A DNA stretch of 64,000 nt, taken from positions 186,001-250,000 of the forward strand of contig NC_087379.1 in NCBI RefSeq assembly GCF_963675165.1, read 5' to 3'. Of this stretch, positions 32,771 to 44,425 are shown in pieces. The notes under the pieces were generated by a model. The model ran no database searches. It had not been told where the DNA came from and saw nothing but the letters and a program-made list of their open reading frames with translations. This stretch comes from Halichondria panicea. Its lineage: Eukaryota > Porifera > Demospongiae > Suberitida > Halichondriidae. The translations under genes and the position numbers were made by a program. The number at the start of each line of letters is the position of its first letter. The stretch's first letter is position 1.

Positions 32771-35014
32771 CTAGGATAATATTTGCACTCTATTGTTGCC
32801 ATAATCAGACACATACACCACACCACACTGGTCTACTGCTATGCCATTAGGACCGTTGAACTGTCCTGGTCCAGATCCATACGATCCAAACGACTTGAGA
32901 AACACTCCCTCACACGTGAACACTGAGACACGATTGTTCTCACTCTCCCCCACATACACCAGATCATCACTGTCCACACAGATGCTGGCAGGGCGGTTAA
33001 GTTCTCCATTTCCACTGCCTTTCTTCCCAAACTGCCTCAGATAGCCACCATCGGGTGTGAAGACTTGCACTCGATGATTATAATAATCAGCCACATACAC
33101 ACAACCACTACGATCAGATGCAACGTCATAGGGATAGTTAAACTGTCCATTACCAATGCCTTTACTACCGAACTTGCTGGAGAATGTGAGGTCAGAGTTG
33201 AAGATGTGAACACAGTTAGCACCATAATCAACCACATACACCTTCCCATTGACACTGTTGACACAAACACCAAAATGATTGTTTAACTGTCCAGGACCAT
33301 CGCCATGACTACCAACTGCTGCTATCAGGTCTCCTCCACGTGAGAATTTCAACAGTCGATGATTACCACGATCCACCACCAGAATATTGTCATCACCGTC
33401 CACTGCCACACCTTGAGGATTCTTCATCTCCCCAACAGCTGTGCCTCGAGTGTCTAATGTTCGCAGCTTGTCTCCTGTGGGGTTAAATATCGAGACAATA
33501 CCAGCACCCTGTTCAGCCACAATTATCTCCCCAGGTTGGTTGAGTGCCACTCCATCAGGCCTAGGTGACTTGAGATCACCGATAGTCTTGATAACAGTTC
33601 CTAGTTTATCGATCGGACTCTTGACTGCCACAGGGAATGGACTTCCTGCCACCTCCTCTCCACCCACTCTCACGATCAGCTCGCTGGCCCCGCCCACTGT
33701 CGGCTGGTAGGAGATCTCGTACTCTCCCTTCCCTCGTTCCTTCACAATACATTGTGTTATCTGATTCGTTGATTTTGATATAAGTTCGGCTTTAATGGTT
33801 GAGGACGGAATTTGGATCAGCTGATGTTTTATGTTTGAAGTTTGAAGACTGGCAACTACTTGCACTCTGGTCTTGTCGGGTCTTTTTGTAGGGGTAACAG
33901 TTACTGATGGTATGCCAATGGCTCCAAATTCTTTGCACTCTTTGACTAGCTGAGCAGAAGGCACAAAACAGGTGTTGGTTGTCTCACGAGGCTCTAGGGT
34001 GTTGGGGTCAAAGGTGTCCACCAGCTCTCTCACTTGCTTCACCACACCTTGCTTCATCTTGAGCACGTCTCCTGGAGACCCGGTACGAATGCTCTCCCTC
34101 ACGAAATGCAGGCAGCTGCTACGTTGGGTTTGGAGGATCTCCACCTCCTCTCGCTGAGCAGAGAGGCTCTTGAGCTGTTGTTGGGTGTGGCCTTCCAACT
34201 CCGCCATAAGCTCCCCCTCACGAGCATACAGAGCTTGATGGATTTCATCAAATTTCGAGTGGATATTGGTCGCAATTTTTCTTCCATGTTCAATAATTTC
34301 AGCATGTCGTCCATCCAGATTAACGAGAGCTGTGTCGGTGGCCTCTAGCTGTTTCTCAACGGGTCCCAGGGAGTCCAGGATCTCTTTCTTGTGGCTCTCA
34401 AAGGTGTCGGCAATCACACAGTACTTGTGGTCTTTGTGTATATGAACAAGGCAATCTCGGCAAATTAACTCCCCACAAGGTTCGCAATAAAGTTTCATTT
34501 TCTCGTCGTGTTTAGGGCAGCTAGGGGACGTCTTCTTTGGGGAGACCAAGCGAATCAAATCTCCCTCCACTTTTTCGAGAGTAACGATTTCGTGACCTTC
34601 GAACTCCTCGTATTCTTTATGTATGCTCGTACACAGGTCGCAGATGAACTTGGTGCATTGTCGGCAAAAGCTGGTGGCTTTACGAGTCGTTTTGGAGCAT
34701 TTCTCACAGGCTAATTTCTGAGGTTCTTTCACCTTCTTGAGTGTTTCCTGGATGTCAAAGAGATGGTGTACATTGAAGGCAGCCTGGAGGCCACTCACAC
34801 CAGTGGGGGGTAGGGGGGTGGGCCGGCGACACTTGGGGCATTCCAGCTGGCCTTGTCGATTGTGGGCAACTATATCCTCGAGACAATGCTGACAGTAGAC
34901 GTGGAAACAGGAGAGCAGTCGAGGGTTGGTGTAGGGCTCCAGACAGACTAGGCATGACAGCTGGTCCTCCACTTTGGAGAGAGCTTCTTGAGCAGCACTT
35001 GGCCTCTCAGCCAT
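32771..35014 (-). CDS. TRIM-filamin-NHL protein, copy 2 (intact, 747 aa)
   Basis: Single uninterrupted coding exon. The ATG at 35014 is chosen because the two codons before it begin with GTG and lie just after the UTR acceptor. Approximate domains: RING 21-62 (CLVCLEPY, CFHVYCQHC, CPKCRR); B-box 1 103-143; B-box 2 166-204 (CPKHDEKMKLYCEPCGELIC); coiled coil 208-330; filamin-type Ig 375-465; six NHL blades 483-747. This is the TRIM2/TRIM3/TRIM71 layout, known for E3 ubiquitin ligase activity and propeller-mediated RNA or protein binding in the cytoplasm. The linker before the filamin domain (about 362-420) is strongly diverged from copies 1, 3 and 4. Target unknown. Confidence 0.92.
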   Translation of the reverse strand: MAERPSAAQEALSKVEDQLSCLVCLEPYTNPRLLSCFHVYCQHCLEDIVAHNRQGQLECPKCRRPTPLPPTGVSGLQAAFNVHHLFDIQETLKKVKEPQKLACEKCSKTTRKATSFCRQCTKFICDLCTSIHKEYEEFEGHEIVTLEKVEGDLIRLVSPKKTSPSCPKHDEKMKLYCEPCGELICRDCLVHIHKDHKYCVIADTFESHKKEILDSLGPVEKQLEATDTALVNLDGRHAEIIEHGRKIATNIHSKFDEIHQALYAREGELMAELEGHTQQQLKSLSAQREEVEILQTQRSSCLHFVRESIRTGSPGDVLKMKQGVVKQVRELVDTFDPNTLEPRETTNTCFVPSAQLVKECKEFGAIGIPSVTVTPTKRPDKTRVQVVASLQTSNIKHQLIQIPSSTIKAELISKSTNQITQCIVKERGKGEYEISYQPTVGGASELIVRVGGEEVAGSPFPVAVKSPIDKLGTVIKTIGDLKSPRPDGVALNQPGEIIVAEQGAGIVSIFNPTGDKLRTLDTRGTAVGEMKNPQGVAVDGDDNILVVDRGNHRLLKFSRGGDLIAAVGSHGDGPGQLNNHFGVCVNSVNGKVYVVDYGANCVHIFNSDLTFSSKFGSKGIGNGQFNYPYDVASDRSGCVYVADYYNHRVQVFTPDGGYLRQFGKKGSGNGELNRPASICVDSDDLVYVGESENNRVSVFTCEGVFLKSFGSYGSGPGQFNGPNGIAVDQCGVVYVSDYGNNRVQILS

Positions 35015-35024
35015 TGACACAAAA

Positions 35025-35530
35025 CTGAGGGGGGAAAGAAAAGGATAACAATAGGCTAAAAAGGGGGCGTGTCAAGCTTTATAATAATAATAGCAAAGAA
35101 TTCAAGCAACGAAAACTACAAACGAATGTATCAGAACGTGTACAATAATTATGCTCACCTTTAGAAAAGTGTTTAGTAGTAGAAAGAAAAGCTCAAAGCT
35201 TGGCAAAAGCAGCTATAGACTCACAGCTCTCACAGTGACAGGTCAGGTGATGCATGCACAACAATATTCATAGGATCAAAGTATTGATTATGGTTAGACC
35301 ATAATGGTACACACATACTTGTGGCTATATTGCCTAGCAACATTCTACACCCACTCTATTGCTAGCCCTCTGACCAGTTGCCTGAGATACAGACAACACA
35401 CACTCATACAATGTCACCCTCCATGTTAACAACACTCCATACCATGTTGAAATTGATCTCACATCATGCACCCAATGCACACACACAAGATCACAAAATG
35501 TATTCAAATTCATTATAATACAAAATCAGC
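35025..35530. other. TRIM copy 2 UTR intron and conserved upstream region
   Basis: UTR intron 35025-35158 with conserved splice sites, then sequence nearly identical to that upstream of copy 1. The (CATA)n tract is contracted here and joined to CAACACTAGGC. Confidence 0.5.
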
Positions 35531-35619
35531 ATACATACATCAACACTAGGCAATTATTTCCAAGTGCTCATTGTCCATCACAACCCAATGCCCATACAAG
35601 CAGCCTGAGATCACTTGTG

Positions 35620-36110
35620 TAGTGCACAAAACAACAATTTGTAAATGTTCAGCCATAATTATGTCCGAACAAACAAACTGGCCATTAGACAAAATTGGTA
35701 AGACACATAATGTTTGTCAATCAGCAAAGAACAATGATTACAGTATGAAAAGTTCAAATAACATAAAAAAAGTATCGCAATCAGCTAGCAAGTCATCTTC
35801 ACCTTGACTAGTTTTCATGACGACGAATCTTCTCTCTACACCACGGGAACAAGGAGTAGCACTATCGGTAACCATCGGATCCTCAGGACCTGGCCTAGAC
35901 CTTTCACTATTACTTGAAAGCCTACATGTAGCTAGCCAGCTAGCTCATACTAAAATAATAAGCTGACATAGCAATAATTGCCATGTGGATAAATGCGTAT
36001 TGCCAATACTTGAGCAGACATTGAACCAAACAACAGTAACTGTTACTTAGCTCGAAAATAAAGCTATTTGTGCGGAAAATGGCAAATGGCCGACTGTTAT
36101 TAACAAACAT
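35620..36110. other. Unit-2-specific insertion of unknown origin
   Basis: About 490 bp absent from the other boundaries, where CACTTGTGTACAAGG runs on to AACAAACATCATT. No terminal repeats or clear target duplication. An open frame of 78 codons (35571-35807) has no recognised domain. Confidence 0.4.
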
Positions 36111-36269
36111 CATTATTGAGAGGGATTGAGAATACACACATTGATTAAGAGTTGGTGCAACTGAAACCCAGCCTTCAAGAGAAGCTCTAAAACTGTTAGA
36201 CAGTGGACTAGTGGACCTGCTAGACCCAACCCAGTCACTTAGACCAATCTACACACACGCAGTTTCCAA

Positions 36270-36475
36270 ACTGAACATAACACCCACCAAAAGAGAACAA
36301 CCTGAACAATCCCTTACAGATACACCATAATTATATCTACAGACGAATGACATTTTAACCAAAATCGAATTATGTAATAACTTACAACTGTACACTCAAG
36401 TATATTCACGAATGCCCACTTTAGAAGCGTACATTGACCAAACAAAAACAGAATTGGACGAGAAACTAGTCTAGT
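36270..36475 (+). mobile_element. Penelope-like 5' fragment, boundary of units 2 and 3
   Basis: Same truncated fragment as 25240-25440, ending at the same GAAACTAG joint. Confidence 0.55.
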
Positions 36476-36885
36476 CTAGCTCTTTCTAAGCTTTAAGCAA
36501 ATAATTGACATTGGATCAACGGTACTAAAGTTATGGCTGTTTAAATGTGTTTAACTACCCCTCCCCTCAAGAAGAGTATGTTAGATCTTTAATGGTTACT
36601 AAAGCACACTAACTACAAACAAAAGGATTATATGTACTAGCCTCGTTCACCGGCCTACCCTGGGATCCAGGCTATAATTATATGTACATGACATAATTAT
36701 GTACAGTACATGACCTTGCAGTATTGACCCTAAACACACACCTGGGTACATACTGTCAAGGAGGTCATGATGACCACACACTAACCTGAGGAGATAGGTT
36801 CTCCCTGGAGAGTACGGAGGGCAGGTACTGGTTGAGGAGGCCGTGAGAACAGCTGCACCAGACACACCTCCCAGTCTCACACACA

Positions 36886-38390
36886 CTAGAGCTGCACAAC
36901 AGACACACCAGGATGGAGCACGCCCAGTTTCCCGATCACCTTCCCACGTAAACACACCTCTGCACAACGGCCCAGGAAATAGGTACAGTCTGTGGAGTGT
37001 GTGTGCAGAGGAGGGGGCGGTAAACACAAGCAGTGCAGAAGTATGGGCAGTGAGCAAGTGTAGTTGTAGGAATTAATTTTCTGACAAAATAATCTTCCAA
37101 ACACATACACTTCAAAAAACCTCAAGGCCATTTATTCCCAACAAACTGGACTGAATGCATATACAGTAGTTCCTTCACAAGTCCCTAACACACATACACA
37201 GTTGTGCTTATGTAACCCTCACCTTCAGCTGCCTTGAGGAAGTATCCACTGCCATCTTTGGTGAAGGACACCTCCAGCAGCTACATGACACGGTCCAGTA
37301 GTCCATGGATCACTTCAAACCCGGGGGTGCGACTATAATACACTGCACACAACCGACGATGGTTTCGTGTTCCCACATCTACAGCATAGGACACACAAAT
37401 TAGTGAGCTTTGGCACTGCGAGCAATTAGCGGTTTTAAGACACTTTAATTGTATACAATAATGCTTTCTCAGAGCTACAGAATGCGTTTTTGAAATAAGA
37501 CGTTTCTAACACAAGTTATGGCCTCTAAAAGATAGCTCTAAAAACAAACCTGATTTTTCAACACGCATTAACTTTAATACCGTTGATCCAATGTCAAAAA
37601 ATGTTTATGATTTTCTGAAAGTGACCTTTCAAATGATGTGTTTCATTCGTTGGGGCCATAATTTGTAATTTTCCGCCTTGGACCATGGGCTATTCATGGT
37701 ATGGCCAAATTGGCAAATACTTTTATCTCTCAAATATAAACTTCGATGACACCATTTGAAAGGTCTCTTTCAGAAAATCAGAAAATCATTAAAATTGGAT
37801 CCATGGAATTCAAGTTATGGCAGCTAAAAGATAGCTCTGAAAACAGGCCTGATTCTGAAAAACACCCACGCCTTCCCCCAGAAAACATAAGATTTGGGCC
37901 CGAATGCAATCACTGATCTTATAAGCACACCATTATTATTGTAGCACTACCAAATAGTTACTAAATATCTTTTACTTTGGAAATTGGACATTCCTACTAT
38001 ACTCAAGTTAAGACCTCTCAGAGCTATCTACAGTGAGCCTATACTTGCATGTAACTTCTGCCCACCTTTCTCTGTGTCCTTCAGCACAATGTCAGAGATC
38101 TCAAAGATCTTCATGGGCAGAGGCATCTTCTTGTTTGCTGCCACAGTCTTGAGTAGTCCGGAGAGGAGGGTCGTCCGGGCCACCTATTAGGATGACAAAG
38201 GGAGGCCAGTGAACAACAGGGGAGGGCTAAAAATTCTTGAAACAGAAGTTTCAACAAGAGGTATAATAACTCGATACAGTGTCTTATACCTGAAACTCTA
38301 GAGTCTTTAGGTTGCTGATATGCACAGCAGGTATGTCTTTAATATCCTTCCTCAACCTCATGGATATGTCATCCCTGGAGCACTGTCTGT
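36886..38390 (-). pseudogene. FARSB: FARSB-like gene, four exons, unit 3
   Basis: The longest FARSB stretch. About 38290-38385 reads CSRDDISMRLRKDIKDIP, AVHISNLKTLEFQ. Exon 38066-38183 reads [39 protein letters not shown]. Exon at about 37221-37376 includes DVGTRNHRRLCAVYYSRTPG and a TAG at the conserved glutamine. The last exon ends at 36886. These match human [20 protein letters not shown] and KLFEISDIVIKDS. All introns have GT-AG ends, but the first exon is fused at its 5' side to ABCF3 exon sequence near 38395. Confidence 0.85.
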
Positions 38391-38395
38391 ATCTC

Positions 38396-39015
38396 CGGAG
38401 TGAACCCCAGACCAGCCAGAATACAGCCAGCTCTGTGAGTGAGTGAGCACAGTGTGTAAGATGGTACTTGATCTACTGGGTACAGTTACCTTGCTGGTGC
38501 TTTGTCAGCGTCTTTCTCCTGTAGTGGAAGGTATACCTCAGCCAGCTCATCAGAAGCGCTACACATACAGAGGGAGGGGCAGATGAAAGGTAAATAAAGT
38601 ACTGAAAATAAGTACTGAAAATATACACACAAACCATAATCATACGAATGCTCACTAGCAATCAAACACACAGTACACTACACACTAGGACACCTACACA
38701 CTGGTAACCCTAATTATAGCTGGATACTAATTTGGTAATAAAATAATTATTGTAATTTTACTATACTTAAAACACCTCACCCCCCCCCCCCCCTGGTACA
38801 CAGACCTGCCTGCTGCTGTGTCCTTGTCCCCTGAGGCCAGTAGCTCCCCCTCTCTAGCAAGCAGCTGCACTCTCTCAGTGTCACACTTGATACACTATCC
38901 AGTGCTAGTGTGTTGTCCCCGGTGACCTCTTGCTCCACGTGTAGTACACTCACACCAGCTGGTAGACGCAGCTCACGACACACCATAGAGCGGAGGAGGG
39001 TGGACTTACCAACAC
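38396..39015 (-). pseudogene. ABCF3: ABCF3-like exons, unit 3
   Basis: Exons 38806-39015, 38490-38558 and the 5' part of the third (38396-38432, AGCILAGLGFTPE). One base lost within the SVFEC codons shifts the frame of the first exon. The third exon passes directly into FARSB coding sequence. A C12-C13 run lies at 38780-38793. Confidence 0.8.
38598..38625. repeat. Adjacent duplicate of the TACTGAAAATA target
   Basis: Reads AGTACTGAAAATA twice in succession. Unit 1 has one copy, and unit 2 has an 896-bp element between the two copies. Confidence 0.75.
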
Positions 39016-39403
39016 CTGCACTTGTGTGAGGGGGTGTGTGGTTAGGGCAGGGGAGAGACACACGTGTATCACTACAAGTATGCTAGCTGCATGGTTAGAT
39101 ATCTGACACTATGTCCGGTTTAATGTTCAACCTGTGTGTGTGTGTGTGTGGGAGTGTGTGTGTGTGGGTGGGAGTGTGTGTGGGTGGCATAATAATTATA
39201 CGTGATCATTAATTATTTTTATTGCACTATAATTATATAATAATTATTGGACGCTGGAATTCACCGAGCAATATTAAGCCACGTTAAAATTGTTTTTAGG
39301 CCTAAATCTTTGCACCAAGCTTAATTAACTATTGACTGTAACTCAGGGTCACAGCTTGCACCAGTATCCCCCTCCCCTACACACACACAGTAGGTACACT
39401 GAC

Positions 39404-39587
39404 CAAGAGAAGCAACCTTGAGAGGAGCTCAGAGTGAAGTTGACCTTGACTCCAGTGCTGGCCGGAGGGGACATAGGGAAGTGAAACCACCGGTACGCGT
39501 ACGTTCAGCTTCCCCAGAGAGCTGGCTTTATGAAGGGAGCAGACGAGTGTGAGGACCGTGGCTGCATGCTATCAAGGCTGCCTTTAT
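39404..39587 (-). pseudogene. NUP210: NUP210 exon 1, unit 3 (start lost, frameshifted)
   Basis: ATG to ATA as in unit 2, plus the four-base insertion of units 1' and 1''. Extra bases also occur at GCTGGCCGGAGG and GTACGCGTACG. Confidence 0.8.
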
Positions 39588-39846
39588 CTTGATATCTAGT
39601 ACACGTACATATAAATAGCTTTTATTCACATGGCTTTCTGACCTCTGACCCCATTCAACACCCCCTCATTTTGAGCAGCCCCTCCCCCACTTTGTTTGCA
39701 GAATAAGCTAACAAAATTTCTTTGTTTGCAGAGAACATGTTATAAAATTGACAAAATAATTATCACACAAATAAACTAAGTACAAAATAATGATTAACAT
39801 GCATGGGGTAGTCGAAAACTATTTCACACGTTTATAAATAAATGTC

Positions 39847-40075
39847 CTAAGGCTCAGAGTCCAATTGTTTGATGTGGTGTAGCACAGTGTCCATGGAGGG
39901 TCTGTCCTGAGGGGAGTGAGAGACACAGGAGGTGATGAGTGGGTGGAGCTCCCTCCATACACCTTCCATACTCATAGCAGACCAAGAAATACAGCAGCTT
40001 CAGGAAATCTGCCATTCACCACTTCACAAGCAAGCACTCCAAAACTGTACACATCATCTTTGTCCATGCACGAGA
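39847..40075 (-). pseudogene. Terminal kinase exon, unit 3 (frameshifted)
   Basis: One base lost at CCATACTCATAGCAG (others CTCGATAGCAG or CTCAATAGCAG) shifts the frame between FLGLL and MEGVW. The 3' flank also differs (39600-39845 is partly unique). The spacer 40076-40832 matches the other units. Confidence 0.75.
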
Positions 40076-40832
40076 CTGTGGGGGGAGGGAAAATAGGTTC
40101 AGGAAATTGCTCACATAAACATAAATAACACAATCTACAATTAAATAGACAGTAGTGTACAACACAGGAATAGGGACAGTACTATCCAATGAGAGGTTAA
40201 TGGATTGTGAATGACACTGTACAAGCTTGATTGCGTTGTAACTATAAATGGGAAATTGCATGACCAATCTATTGAGCGAATTTCGCAATTCGTAATTGAA
40301 AAGTCGCTGTATTTTAAACCCGATAATAATTATTATAGTCCCAGGAGTTCATGCACTCCTGATGTAGTACAAAATGGGATCATCATAATTATACACGTAT
40401 AATAATTATTATTACAAGCCATGTACAAGACTATGTAGCTGGTACCCTACACAGGTTTAGAATTTAATATCGCATGCATGCAGGCTGCTATTCAGTGAAA
40501 ATTAAATCCGCGAAAACCTTTCAACGGTCATTCTACGAAAGTTTATACCCTACCCGCTATACGGTATACAGTACACACTGACAGTGGTGTGCCCGGAATA
40601 TTTTAATTTTTCAAACCTCCATCTCATAAATGATCCTAGTAAACTATAGGCCTTATTCTGTGGGCACATCTCTGAGTACAAGGGTCAGAGAATAACGAGC
40701 AAATTAGGTACACAAATAAATTCTAGAGAATGGATTACAAATTTCCCAGCAAACCTAGTGATGGATGACTATCGACACACCCACTACTTAACTGTAACTG
40801 TTTCCACATTAACCCCTTTGAAACGTACGTAC

Positions 40833-40963
40833 CTTCCTCGTAAAAAGCCTGCACACTGAAACGTTCGACTCCTCCCCCAACAGCAGCTCCCTCGTACGAG
40901 TTGTGATCTCAATACGCTCAATTGAGGCTACAAATACGTCACAACGCAGTGTCTGCCCCATGG
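40833..40963 (-). pseudogene. NUP210: NUP210 exon 3, unit 3
   Basis: Open 131-nt exon. S replaces P in GEEPNVS. Confidence 0.85.
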
Positions 40964-41454
40964 CTGCGTGTGTGTGTGGGGGGTGGGTGTGTGTGTGGAT
41001 GTGGGTGTGTGTGTGTGGGTGTGATAAAGTTATGGCCGTTCAACAACCCCATCAGTTTAATCAATGGTCCGAGCACTGCATGTTTACGTTGCCAAAACTT
41101 GAATTCAGTGGATCATAATTATTTCAACGATTTTCTGATTTTGTGTAAGCTTAGAAAGAGACCTCAAAGTTCATTACTTCCGAAAAACAACAAATTCTGG
41201 CCGCAACAAAATTTTAGATCGAAAAACATAATTTTAAAGGTCTCTTTCTAAGCTTTCAGAAAAAAGTATCGTGAGAGTTTTGACATTAGATCAACGGAAC
41301 TAAAGTTATGGCTATTGAAAGATGTTCAACTACCCCTCCCCTGCATGCTAACTCATCAATTTCGGTCATTTATTGCTAAACAGGAGATTAGAATGGAGTG
41401 TGCGTGGGAGTTGGATAATCCTCTTTATGAGCTCCTAGCAATACATATTGCATA

Positions 41455-42045
41455 ATGTATGGTACCTCCATTTTATCAAAGTGAGCCGTGTTTTTGGTAT
41501 CCATGGCTACCACTAGGGACTTCCCCTTGGTCCTAGTGGTGAGCAATCCCCTCCACCTCACAAGACCATTCAGTCACCTGATATAAAAAATGTATTACAA
41601 TCGGAATTATACAAGTGTCTACTACACTTTTCTTTGATGCAAATGTTCGTATAAACTGTTCTTACGTGCACTTTGTATTCTAAATATTGGTACAGCTCAG
41701 GATAGTGACGTTGAACCTATAGCGGTAGAGCAGTTTTCATTTTTGTATGATGCTCTACAATACGAAAAATACGAACATTTCTACCTCACGTAAATTACTC
41801 GCTATACGGTAATTATTATTACAAGCCATGTACAAGCCTATGTAGCTGGTACCCTACACAGGTTTAGCTCTCAACAAGCTAGCTAGCACACTCACATTCA
41901 ATTGGTGCTGGTATTTGAACTCTGTTTGGGGGTCCCAGAGAATGACGAGGTGTTTGGGGGTCACTTGCACTGGGTCGTTGATCTCCACCACCTGGTGCTT
42001 GGTTATGAGGGTCGGGAGGTCATGAACCTCACCAGTGTCTGGGTG
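41455..42045 (-). pseudogene. NUP210: NUP210 exons D and F, unit 3
   Basis: Exon D is complete at 41896-42045. Exon F lies at about 41463-41577 with the TTTT run retained. Confidence 0.75.
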
Positions 42046-42202
42046 CTGCAAACAGTCAAGTAACTCAATGGAATGATCAGAGCCGTGGGTTATAGTGAGG
42101 GCGCCCTTGTTTAGAGGGTGATTGAAGAGCAGTATTTCATTAGACGTCAGTTCTGGTGGATTGCGAAGGAGGAGAGAAAGAAAGAAATTGACACTCAGGG
42201 AG

Positions 42203-42247
<45 letters not shown>

Positions 42248-42826
42248 TGTGGATAAGTACAGTATGGTGTGCAGTATAATAAAGAATTACATGTACCGTG
42301 TACTAGTATACACGTTGCATGCAGTCAACACAATTCCACCAACCTTATGATACTGGGATACCAGACTACATTATGTTCTGGTGGTCCAATTTCAATGGTT
42401 TTATGGTTTTATGAAATAGCACAATCAACCCCCACATTATGAGCAACAAAATGTCAGAAAAAGACCAGGACTGTAGTCCATGGTATTTAGCTGAAATCTG
42501 GCTATAATTATGATCAATTTTAAGCATACCAAATGAATGAGCTCCATTTAACTTAAAAAAAGCTCCCATAACTTTCAGAAAATTGAAATCAGACTACCGA
42601 AATTCAAGTTACAGGTTCTCAAAGTGGTACAGCCACCACTGTACACATGTAACTCTTATAGGAAGTTCTATCAAAGTAATGGTATGCTAAAATCAGTGGC
42701 AAAAGTTGTCCCCCTCAACAACACACTTACTATCTGAGTTCTTGTGTTGTAGTGAGGAGGTCTGGGGGGTGCATGATAGTATGGTCACACACACACACAT
42801 AGTGCAGTCCAATTAGAGCCAGTGAG

Positions 42827-44215
42827 CTAATACTTGGTAACACTTTTCCACGGCTTTTCCTTCCTCCACAGCACAATCTCCTGCTGCAGGGGGAGGAGGG
42901 TTTATATTATACACAACAGTATACGCACTGCAATCGTAATTATAATTCCCTATCGTTAAAACGATTGAATCACTGCATGGTACTTACACATGCACAAACG
43001 TATTTATGTACCGTAGAAACTGGATTATTATAGCGCATGCGCTTTTGGGGTCAATAGCAGAGCTCTATACGCTTATAATCGAGAATGCGCCTATAATGCA
43101 GTCATTTCGAGCCCCACCCAGCAACCGGATGTCTCTGTGATGAGTGCTGACTCGCAAGCTGGCTAGAAAGTGAGCAAGCAAGGAAAGCAGGCAACCCTAA
43201 CTGGATCTATATCATACTATTATGTTACAGTTCAGTTCATTTACATCATTGAAATTCATATTATAAAAACAAAAACATTCATATTGACCAGGAACTTGGA
43301 ATAAAAGGACCTCATCCATGTCTCACATTCTCTTAGCATTCGGACAAGGTAACAGCATGCCCAGAGAGTCCTTCCAGATGGATATCACCAGCTATATAGC
43401 TATCATGCACTGTACAAGCTAACTAGCTCATTAGATGAATCAATTTTAAAATTTCACTAATAACCGTCGCATAATTGGAAAAGCGCTTCAATTTGAGTAT
43501 AAAAAGCCTGCAGTTGAGCATGCGCTTAAAATAAAGATACGCTTATGGTCGAGTAAGCGCTAATAATCCAGTTTCTACGGTAGCTTACCTACACATTCTT
43601 TCGTACTAAATAGAACGAGATAATATTATAACTCCAGTTAGCAATAGAACGTAGAGTACTAGTAGCAGTTTCCATGAAGGCTGCTATCATATAAAGATCA
43701 GTTGTACAGTCATGTAGTATTGATTTAAGGCCGCGTTACAGTTTTTTTTCTTTCTAATTACATGTATACTTATAGCGCCAGCCAGCAAAAAAAATATTTC
43801 CAGAAAGGAATACTTGGCGCTCAATTGGAGTAAATAAAAATTATTTTGTGGAGTTGGTCGCTTCTATTAGAGTGGTGCTGTAATTAGAAGATGGTACACA
43901 TTGTTTCATGTACACTAGCTACACCACACTCCACCGTTACCAATGGATACTCCCCTAGCAACCCCCTAGCAACACAACACCCCCTCACCTGGTATTTGAA
44001 GTATCTCCTCTCCTCCTCATCCACCAACACGAGGTTGAGGTAGTAGCGGACACTGAACTTCTTGTTAATGTCCCTCATAGTGGGAGTGAGGTTATAGCCT
44101 GCCAGGAACAGACGGATGGGGATGGATGGGGATGGACCCCCCCCCTCACTGGAGCACCATCCGGCTATGATCTCATATTTGGCCACCTGCTCATTCTCAG
44201 TGTAGATATTAGGAG
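42827..44215 (-). pseudogene. VPS26: VPS26 retromer subunit, last two exons
   Basis: Exon 43989-44215 reads NEQVAKYEII, then IPIRLFLAGYNLTPTMRDIN and KKFSVRYYLNLVLVDEEERR, YFKYQ. Exon 42827-42883 reads QEIVLWRKEKPWKSVTKY and a stop. This is the C-terminal arrestin-like lobe of VPS26, the cargo-recognition subunit of endosomal retromer. Around GWCSSEGGGPS two compensating indels replace the usual DGAPVRGES-like loop, beside a G9 run. The tail after LWRK is much shorter than in VPS26A/B. No upstream exons are present. It sits only in unit 3, between NUP210 exons D and G. Confidence 0.88.
43009..43582. mobile_element. TA-flanked TIR element in VPS26 intron
   Basis: Inverted ends CCGTAGAAACTGGATTATTA flanked by TA on both sides, about 570 bp, no transposase. 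Subterminal GCGCATGCGC and GCGCTTATG motifs. Layout of a non-autonomous Tc1/mariner element. Confidence 0.75.
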
Positions 44216-44425
44216 CTGTGTGTGTGTGTGTGGGGGGGGGGGGGTAGGAGCTGTGTGTGTGTGGGGGGGTATGAGCTGTGTGTGTGTGTGTGTGGGGGGG
44301 GGGGGGTAGGAGCTGTGTGTGTGTGTGGGGGGGGGTAGGAGCTGTGTGTGTGTGGGGGGGGTATGAGCTGTGTGTGTGTGTGGGGGGGGGGTAGGAGCTG
44401 TGTGTGTGTGTGTATGTGGGGGGCA
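44216..44425. repeat. TG/poly-G minisatellite at VPS26 exon acceptor
   Basis: Six to seven units of TAGGAGC or TATGAGC, (TG)n and G6-G12. It directly abuts the exon acceptor. Successive G runs could form quadruplexes on the + strand. Confidence 0.9.

Noticed and set aside
35571-35807. 78-codon frame in the unit-2-specific insertion
   Set aside because: No recognised domain, no splice context and only one copy to compare.
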